Shown here piece by piece: positions 23,949 through 29,530 of a stretch of DNA of 29,530 bases. The DNA is from JBCBWG01 sp964579305 (lineage in GTDB: Bacteria; Pseudomonadota; Alphaproteobacteria; Rhizobiales; Hyphomicrobiaceae). Every line of letters begins with the position of its first letter. Position 1 is the stretch's first letter. The notes beneath the pieces were generated by a model. That model saw only the letters and a list, made by a program, of their open reading frames with translations, searched no databases and was not told the origin of the DNA. The DNA lies in the NCBI GenBank assembly GCA_964579305.1, contig CAZOGY010000029.1:1-29530 (forward strand), given 5' to 3'. The translations under genes and the position numbers were made by a program.

Positions 23949-25367
23949 ATGGCGCAGTCGCGAGGGGATGGCGCAAACACTGCCGGTTCCGCGCCGGGGT
24001 CGGGGGCTGTGGCCGGGCGTGCGGCGTCGGCGGATCGGGATGGGGCGCCGGCCAGGCGGCTTGCCGGTTTGCGCATCGCGATTGTCGGGGCCGGCACCGC
24101 GGGATTGGCCACGGCGCTCTATCTGCACCGGGCAGGCCATGACGTCTCGGTGTTTGAGCGCTTTGCAGCGGCCCGGCCCGTCGGCTCGGGCTTGATGTTG
24201 CAGCCAACCGGCCTGACGGTTCTCCACGACCTTGGGCTTGCAGGGGCGGTCCTGGCGCGCGGGGCGCGGATTGAACGGTTGAGTGGGTGCGATGCAATGT
24301 CTGGCCGTCGCGTCTTGGATGTCGCTTACCGTGGCGGCCGATTTGGGCTTGGCGTGCACCGTGCGGCGTTGTTTGAGGTGTTATTCACTGCCGTTCAAAG
24401 GGCGGGGATCGCAGTCAAGACTGGTGCTGAGATCACAAGCGTCGCGGCGACGACGCAAGGCGCCATGCCCGTCGACCGGCATGGGCCCGTCGACAACAAA
24501 CCGTTCGATTTCGTGATCGACGCAGCCGGCGCGCAATCGATGTTGCGGGATGCATCGCAACCCGGCGCCCGGCAAATTCCCCTGACCTATGGCGCGTTCT
24601 GGACGACCGTGCCGTGGCCGGACGATGGACGATTTGCAGAGACTGCGTTGCAACAGCGCTACGACCATGCGCATGTCATGATCGGTGTCCTTCCCATTGG
24701 GCAGGTGACGCCGTCAGGCTTGCGGCAAGCTGCGTTTTTCTGGAGCCTGAAGCGCAGTGACGTGGCTGCGGTCAAAGCGGCTGGGCTTGCGGCATGGAAA
24801 GAGCGCGTCGCGGCGCTTTGGCCCGAAACGGCGGTATTGCTGGAACACATTCGCAGTTTCGATGATTTGGCGCTTGCCAAATATGGCCATCATACGCTCG
24901 CAGCGCCATTTCGTGGCCGCGTGATCCATCTTGGGGACAGCGCACACGCGACAAGCCCGCAGCTCGGCCAGGGCGCCAATATGGCGCTTCTCGATGCTGC
25001 GGCATTGGATTGTGCGCTGCGATCAACGGTGTCTTTGGATGAGGTGGGGCCTGCGTACGCGCGCATGCGGCGCGCGCATGTCCGGTTTTTCCAAGCAGCC
25101 TCGTATGTCTTGACGCCCTTTTATCAATCCGACAGCCGGCTCATTCCCTTTGCGCGGGACACGCTTGTGGCGACTGTCGCGCGGGTGCCGCCGATGCCAG
25201 CAATCTTGGCCGCACTGGTTTCTGGAACGCTTGTCAATCCGTTCGCGCCGATTGGCTTGTCGGAGGTGCGCGAATGGCCTGTTGTTGAGGTTGGTGACGG
25301 TGGTGCTGCAGCCTCGGAGCTGCACGGTCGCGTTTTTCATGGGCCGCGGGCAAAACCGGCTGATTGA
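23949..25367 (+). CDS. FAD-dependent monooxygenase (UbiH / aromatic hydroxylase-like)
   Basis: A 472-residue class A flavoprotein monooxygenase. The FAD-binding fold starts at about residue 42 (IAIVGAGTAGLATALYLHRA, ending in the acidic residue of VSVFER). The second FAD motif is VIHLGDSAHATSPQLGQGAN (Asp330 region), followed by MALLDAAALDCAL. A DG-like middle motif is present as FDFVIDAAGAQS. The first 40 residues are low-complexity Gly/Ala/Ser-rich and may be disordered. The ATG at 23949 has GGGAG eight bases upstream. Relatives hydroxylate quinone precursors, phenols, aromatic acids or larger polyketide/terpenoid substrates; nothing here fixes the substrate. It lies downstream of the RraA-like gene on the same strand. 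Confidence 0.85.
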   Translation: MAQSRGDGANTAGSAPGSGAVAGRAASADRDGAPARRLAGLRIAIVGAGTAGLATALYLHRAGHDVSVFERFAAARPVGSGLMLQPTGLTVLHDLGLAGAVLARGARIERLSGCDAMSGRRVLDVAYRGGRFGLGVHRAALFEVLFTAVQRAGIAVKTGAEITSVAATTQGAMPVDRHGPVDNKPFDFVIDAAGAQSMLRDASQPGARQIPLTYGAFWTTVPWPDDGRFAETALQQRYDHAHVMIGVLPIGQVTPSGLRQAAFFWSLKRSDVAAVKAAGLAAWKERVAALWPETAVLLEHIRSFDDLALAKYGHHTLAAPFRGRVIHLGDSAHATSPQLGQGANMALLDAAALDCALRSTVSLDEVGPAYARMRRAHVRFFQAASYVLTPFYQSDSRLIPFARDTLVATVARVPPMPAILAALVSGTLVNPFAPIGLSEVREWPVVEVGDGGAAASELHGRVFHGPRAKPAD

Positions 25368-25640
25368 CGGGTCCTGGCGGTTATGGGATCGGTTTTGCGC
25401 AAAGTCTTCGCTTCTCAAGCGGTGACGCTCACCATTGGTATGATATGTCGACACGCCTGACACATTGCGGTCGTGGTCCGTGCCACGTGTTCGCCTGCGC
25501 CCGTGTTGCGCGCGTCGCCGCCTGGCGCGGCTGATTTTTCATTTCAATGGCCGTCGGACCTCACCCGACATCTCATTCAAATCTGTGACATCTCAGCTCG
25601 ACGTTGCGGTCCGTCCGCGACGGTAATGGAGCGCTCTGAC

Positions 25641-26249
25641 ATGACTTTCGATTGGTTTCTTGCCGTTGCAACATTTGCCGTTGTCACCTGCTTCACGCCG
25701 GGTCCCAACAATACGTTTCTGATGGCGTCGGGGTTGACCCACGGGTTTTTGCGTACGCTGCCGCCGATCCTTGGCGTTGCGCTCGGGTTTTCGGTGATGA
25801 CGCTCGGCGTTGCGTTCGGTGTCGCGCACTTATTCAAGGCGCTGCCGGTCCTCACTGAGATCCTGAAGGTTGGCAGCGTGATCTATATGCTGTGGCTTGC
25901 CTGGCGCATTGCGTCGGCTGATCCGCGGCCGAAGTCGCCACAGGACGCGCGGCCCGTGACATTCCTGGAAGCTGCGGGCTTTCAGTGGGTCAATCCCAAA
26001 GCTTGGAGCATGTCGCTGGCTGCAAGTGCCGGGTTCGTCGTCGCCGACGCCCCAACGCTGAGCGTCGTCACCATTGCGGCGATCTTTCTGATCATAGGGC
26101 TCGGCTCATCCAGCACTTGGGCGGCGGGCGGTACGGCGTTGCGCAAGATCGTTGACAATCCGCGGGCAGTCCGCGCCATAAATATCACGCTCGCCTTGCT
26201 CCTCATCGCTTCGCTCTGGCCGATTGTGCGGGAGTGGGTAGCGCGTTGA
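25641..26249 (+). CDS. LysE/RhtB family amino-acid exporter
   Basis: An inner-membrane exporter of about 202 residues with five to six hydrophobic helices. The family signature is near the N-terminus: CFTPGPNNTFLMASGLTHGF (a PGPN motif), followed by GVALGFSVMTLGVAFGVAHL, GSVIYMLWLAWRIA and, in the middle, FQWVNPKAWSMSLAA. These proteins export amino acids such as lysine, threonine or homoserine, or related metabolites; the substrate here is unknown. The ATG at 25641 has GGAG nine bases upstream. An ATG at 25626 is in frame but lacks a site, and the frame remains open to 25473 without family sequence. It lies 273 bases after the monooxygenase gene; nothing clear was seen in that gap. Confidence 0.92.
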   Translation: MTFDWFLAVATFAVVTCFTPGPNNTFLMASGLTHGFLRTLPPILGVALGFSVMTLGVAFGVAHLFKALPVLTEILKVGSVIYMLWLAWRIASADPRPKSPQDARPVTFLEAAGFQWVNPKAWSMSLAASAGFVVADAPTLSVVTIAAIFLIIGLGSSSTWAAGGTALRKIVDNPRAVRAINITLALLLIASLWPIVREWVAR

Positions 26250-26370
26250 ATCGAGACGTGCTCGGTATCGCCCAGGCTTCTGATCTCGAACATGAGCCAA
26301 CCACATGTGGCCGCGGTTGCGGTCAGGTGGTTGGAGAAATGCTCTATCATGTTTGACACAGAGGAGTTGC

Positions 26371-26411
26371 ATCCGATCTGGGACGCGCGAAGCGATACCG
26401 TCAGATCGGAT
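26371..26411. promoter_or_regulatory. Ten-base perfect inverted repeat upstream of the DUF6232-like gene
   Basis: ATCCGATCTG (26371-26380) and CAGATCGGAT (26402-26411) are perfect reverse complements around a 21-base loop. A TTGACA sequence lies at 26353-26358, about 13 bases before the left arm, so the dyad could overlap a promoter, although no good -10 box is seen at 17 bases. A second, weaker hairpin (GTCGCAGCCG with CGGCT...GCGAC) follows near 26437-26464. The repeat could be an operator, an RNA hairpin in the leader or a chance structure. Confidence 0.35.
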
Positions 26412-26499
26412 ATTGCTCTGGCCGCTTTACAACACGTCGCAGCCGCTTCACGGCTGTGGCGACATCCGACCGTGCCGTTTCTTGTGTGAGCGAGCAGCC

Positions 26500-27879
26500 A
26501 TGTCTTCGGGAAAGCCATCGTCCGGCATGCGCATTACACCGAGAATTATCGTTTTCGACCGCCGCGTTATTCAGACCCGCAACCTTGCTTGGAATGAAAT
26601 TGGCCCGGTGCTTTATCGTGTGCGCTGGCGGCTGGCGATGGCAATCCTTGCGCTGAGCCTTATTTTAACGGGTGCAGGTGCCGTCCAAGGTCTCAATCAG
26701 CTTCTTGAGCTGCTTTTTTCAACGATTGGTATCGACCTGGGGAACGTGTTCGTGCTTGCCGCGCGGGCAGTATTGTTTGTGCTCATGGCCCTTCTGGTTG
26801 CGGATCTTGCGCGATGCGCGATCGGTTTTGAGCGCGTTTTTGAGCATCCCTATGTCGTCAAAACGGTCGAGGCGAGCACGATCGTTGCACTCGTGATCGC
26901 AGGCGTGGGGTTTGTCGGCTTTTTGCTGGGAGCTGTTTTTCTCGGCAGCGTGCTGTTCAGCAGTTTTGGTCGCGTTCCAGAGATTGTCACACCATTCGCG
27001 CTTGCGGGCGGGGTATTGGTCTACCGCTATGTGCGGGCCTATAACGTGTTGGGACTGACGCTGCGCACGAACGATGCGGGCACGCTTGTTTTGACCTCCC
27101 CGCACCATGATTTTTTAGAGCGCGTGCAAACGCGGATTACGGAAGCTCTGCTCACCGATGCGGACGCTGGTCTCGTCTACAACGTGAATGTTCAAGCCCA
27201 ACGGATCGAAAAACTCGATGCGTCCAGCAACATCCTAGAGGTGCTGCATTCGCCGGGGGCGGTCGTGGCGGGTGGCGACATGCGCGCGTCAGATATTGAC
27301 GACGCCGATGCGGCCATACCGCTCGGCGCTGACCGGCGCACCCAGTTGGCCGACGCACGGACGACGCAAGGGACCGATGGCGAGGCTGGCGGTTTATTTG
27401 ATCGCGTGCGCCAGGCTGCCGGCCCTGCCCTGCGAAAGCGATCGGCAAACGCCGGCGCGGACCGTGCGGCGCTGGATCATGGTGTTCAGGGGCACACGCG
27501 CGATGCAGGCCAGGCACAGACGCGTCCTGTCCAAGGCGGGCCAGCAAACACGGTCAACGTCGCCAATGCGCCGGGGAGCGTCGTTGCTGGTGGCAGCATT
27601 TCCAATGCGTCGATTGAAACAAATGTCCGCGTTGAGGCGGTGCAGAGTTTCGACCAGCTCATGCAAGTGATCGCGCCGCGCTATGGCGATGCGTTCGCGC
27701 AGACGGCGCAGTGGCTGGCGCCCGTGCGTGAGCATTTGGCGACAGGTCGCGGCGATCCCGCGCAGGTACGCGGCATTTGGGAGGCATTCACACGCGACCA
27801 TCTGCCGGTTCTGGCCAACATCGCGAGCGTGACGGATTTGGCAATGAAGGTGGCGCGCGGTCTGACGCTGGGAATTTGA
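26500..27879 (+). CDS. Membrane protein resembling DUF6232, with duplicated VVAGG motif
   Basis: Function unknown. The 459-residue protein starts with a short beta-rich segment (RITPRIIVFDRRVIQTRNLA) like the N-terminus of DUF6232 proteins. Hydrophobic helices follow at about 43-62, 82-102, 126-155 and 164-178, and then a segment reading LTLRTNDAGTLVLTS with HHDFLERVQTRITEAL (about 186-217), also DUF6232-like. The cytoplasmic or exported tail has two copies of a short motif: NILEVLHSPGAVVAGGDM (244-261) and NTVNVANAPGSVVAGGSI (350-367), separated by a charged, low-complexity linker. The final 90 residues look helical. The ATG at 26500 is chosen because family sequence begins right after it; the frame is open about 65 codons further upstream without support. 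The family call is from memory and moderate. Confidence 0.7.
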   Translation: MSSGKPSSGMRITPRIIVFDRRVIQTRNLAWNEIGPVLYRVRWRLAMAILALSLILTGAGAVQGLNQLLELLFSTIGIDLGNVFVLAARAVLFVLMALLVADLARCAIGFERVFEHPYVVKTVEASTIVALVIAGVGFVGFLLGAVFLGSVLFSSFGRVPEIVTPFALAGGVLVYRYVRAYNVLGLTLRTNDAGTLVLTSPHHDFLERVQTRITEALLTDADAGLVYNVNVQAQRIEKLDASSNILEVLHSPGAVVAGGDMRASDIDDADAAIPLGADRRTQLADARTTQGTDGEAGGLFDRVRQAAGPALRKRSANAGADRAALDHGVQGHTRDAGQAQTRPVQGGPANTVNVANAPGSVVAGGSISNASIETNVRVEAVQSFDQLMQVIAPRYGDAFAQTAQWLAPVREHLATGRGDPAQVRGIWEAFTRDHLPVLANIASVTDLAMKVARGLTLGI

Positions 27880-27908
27880 TTGGCGTGTGCGCCGTTCGCT
27901 TTGGAGCG

Positions 27909-29222
27909 TCACCAACCCTCGTAAATGTCAGCGCGCGTGCCTGGAAGCGGCGGCTTTCCTTTGGCGGAATGGCTGGCAAGCGTTTGAAAAATCCGTGCCG
28001 ATCCGCGTTCAAAGGCAAGCGAGCAAGCGGCTAAATAGGCCACCCAGATCCGGTAGGTCTGCTCCCCGACAAGCGAGACCGCTTCGTCTTTGCGAGCGGT
28101 CAGGCGGCGGCACCAGATCTCTGTGGTGCGCGCATAATGCCAGCGCAATCCTTCGACATCATGGATTTCAAAGCCCGCTTGCTCCATGGCCGAAATCGTG
28201 TGGCCGATATCGTCCAATTCGCCGCCGGGAAAAATGTACTTCTGCAGGGCGCGCTGTTCAGCCCGCGCGGAAAACCGCCGCTGCTTTTTCTTGGCCCGCC
28301 GCGAAATCGCGTGGTTGAGAAACAATCCGTCTGGTTTGAGAACGCGGCGCACGGCTTTGAAATACGTTTCGATATTGGCCAAGCCGATGTGTTCATACAT
28401 TCCGACTGAGGCGATTTTGTCGAATTGACCTTGCAGCGCTGCATAATCGCGGATCTCGACGGTCACGCGATCTTCTAGCCCCCGGGCTGCGATCTTGGCT
28501 TGCGCTTCATCAAGCTGGGCCTGTGATAAGGTGATGCCATGCGCGCTGACGCCGTGGCGCTCTGCGGCGTGCAGGATCAATGCGCCCCAGCCGCAGCCAA
28601 TGTCCAAGAACCGATCGCCTGGCTGTAGCCGCAGTTTCCGACAGATTAATTCAAGCTTGTCGGCCTGGGCTTGATCGATCGCGTTGTCCCAATCGGTGAA
28701 GTAGGCGCACGAATAAACGAGCTGTTCGTCGAGAAACAGCGCGTAGAAGTCGTTGCCGACGTCATAATGGAACTGGATGAAATCGCGGTTGTCCTCAGTT
28801 TTACGGCTTTCACCGTCTTCGCTTCCTGTGAACGCGCGGCTTGCGCCTGGGGCCTCGACGGGCGCGAAAAGAAATGGCCACAATTGCTTGGCGAGCGACA
28901 TTTTCGATAGCCGGCGCAGGCGTTTGCGCCCGTCGCTTGCGGCTTCAAACGCGCGCCCGACTTCGATCAGCGTACCGCCTTCGATATCGATCTGTCCGTG
29001 CGCATAATGCCGGATGATGCGGTCCAGCGTTGGCCAGCGCACGATTGACGCTAAGACGCCCGGCGAGCGGATCGCGATCGCCAGATCGCCTGCGGGTTTC
29101 GAGCCGAGCGGAACGCGGCTGCCGTCCCATAGCCGGATCGACAGATCGGCATCCAGCGCGCGGCCGACGTCCTCGGCCAGCGTGCGGGCTGCTGTGAGTA
29201 GTTTGTCATCATGCGCGCTCAT
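27909..29222 (-). CDS. cfa: Cyclopropane-fatty-acyl-phospholipid synthase
   Basis: Transfers a methylene group from S-adenosylmethionine to the double bond of unsaturated acyl chains in membrane phospholipids, often in stationary phase or under acid stress. From the ATG at 29222 it has 437 residues. An N-terminal domain of about 110 residues (with YAHGQIDIEGGTLIEVGRAF) precedes the methyltransferase domain with FIQFHYDVGNDFYALFLDE, the active-site Cys in YSCAYFTDW, motif I FLDIGCGWGALILHAAERHG, the bicarbonate-site Glu in MYEHIG, LNHAIS, and KYIFPGGELDDI near the C-terminus. The frame continues to a GTG at 29273 and an ATG at 29270, but neither has a ribosome site. It is convergent with the DUF6232-like gene, with 29 bases between stops. 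Confidence 0.95.
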   Translation of the reverse strand: MSAHDDKLLTAARTLAEDVGRALDADLSIRLWDGSRVPLGSKPAGDLAIAIRSPGVLASIVRWPTLDRIIRHYAHGQIDIEGGTLIEVGRAFEAASDGRKRLRRLSKMSLAKQLWPFLFAPVEAPGASRAFTGSEDGESRKTEDNRDFIQFHYDVGNDFYALFLDEQLVYSCAYFTDWDNAIDQAQADKLELICRKLRLQPGDRFLDIGCGWGALILHAAERHGVSAHGITLSQAQLDEAQAKIAARGLEDRVTVEIRDYAALQGQFDKIASVGMYEHIGLANIETYFKAVRRVLKPDGLFLNHAISRRAKKKQRRFSARAEQRALQKYIFPGGELDDIGHTISAMEQAGFEIHDVEGLRWHYARTTEIWCRRLTARKDEAVSLVGEQTYRIWVAYLAACSLAFERGSARIFQTLASHSAKGKPPLPGTRADIYEGW

Positions 29223-29478
29223 GGCCGCTAGCAGGACCACGGGCTCGTCGCACAGGCAAGCGTGGCGCATCACAGGAGGGGCAGTTTAGCCCCAGCCTGC
29301 GGTTTTTCGGTGCGTCGGTCTTGGCTGTGTTCAGAGCGGATTTGTGCTAATGGTGCGACTTCTGTAGTCTCACGTCCCTGGAATGCTTGCGACTTCAGCG
29401 ATCGTCGCTTATTTCAGAAGTAATCGCGGTGGCACGGGCTTCTGGTGCCGAAATTGCTATCTGGACGCAGGAGGGTTG

Positions 29479-29530
29479 ATGATGACGGTGATCGTGAAGC
29501 GCCGTATCGACATTATCGCAACCGTCGCTG
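29479..29530 (+). CDS. Start of an unidentified gene, cut by window edge
   Basis: A strong ribosome site (AGGAGGG) lies four bases before two consecutive ATG codons at 29479 and 29482, and the frame is open to the edge. The visible residues, beginning MMTVIVKRRIDIIATVA, are basic then hydrophobic, like the beginning of a signal peptide or membrane anchor. A weak promoter-like pair, TTGCGA (29387-29392) and TATTTC (29410-29415) with 17 bases between, lies upstream. Too little is present to name it. Confidence 0.55.
   Translation, partial: MMTVIVKRRIDIIATVA

Noticed and set aside
29278..29305. GGGGC/GCCCC hairpin followed by GGTTTTT on the plus strand
   Set aside because: The stem is only five pairs, the T tract is eight bases away, and no plus-strand gene ends upstream.

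Overview
The window looks like the chromosome of a carotenoid-making alphaproteobacterium, most likely of the Hyphomicrobiales/Rhizobiales type. It is GC-rich. A YqeY-like gene sits next to dnaG and rpoD, and DnaG has the zinc-ligand-poor N-terminus I associate with rhizobial primases. It also has FMN-type isopentenyl-diphosphate isomerase, a bacterial crtE/I/B/Y/W set and an EpmA/EpmB-modified EF-P. No rRNA, tRNA, CRISPR array, phage or transposase gene was seen. A run of 100 Ns at 22940-23039 is an assembly gap.

Layout. 1-5565 (minus strand): yqeY-like gene, a DUF805 membrane protein, dnaG and a left-truncated rpoD, i.e. a macromolecular-synthesis-type block. Between yqeY and the DUF805 gene lies a compact array of three related hairpin-forming inverted repeats (4680-5007). 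5883-8327 (plus): carA and a ChaN-like exported protein. 8432-15594: a divergent carotenoid locus. fni (idi2) and crtI run leftwards; crtE, a two-gene ABC-2 exporter and crtW run rightwards. The shared intergenic region carries a strong dyad with regularly phased TGTCA/TGACA half-sites. 15707-17258 (minus): a secreted hypothetical protein and efp. 17457-21931 (plus): epmA, epmB, crtY and crtB, packed with gaps of 0-17 bases. 21980-22939 (minus): an SGNH-hydrolase-like protein cut by the gap. 23144-27879 (plus): an RraA-like protein, a FAD monooxygenase, a LysE-type exporter and a DUF6232-like membrane protein. 27909-29222 (minus): cyclopropane-fatty-acid synthase. A new plus-strand gene begins at 29479 and runs off the end.

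How the genes fit together. Fni balances IPP and DMAPP, CrtE makes GGPP, CrtB condenses it to phytoene, CrtI desaturates phytoene to lycopene, CrtY cyclises lycopene to beta-carotene, and CrtW adds 4-keto groups. With no crtZ in view, the product predicted from this window alone is echinenone/canthaxanthin. EF-P, EpmA and EpmB form a complete beta-lysylation module for relieving ribosome stalling at polyproline. It is physically interleaved with the carotenoid genes, so that crtY-crtB look co-transcribed with epmA-epmB.
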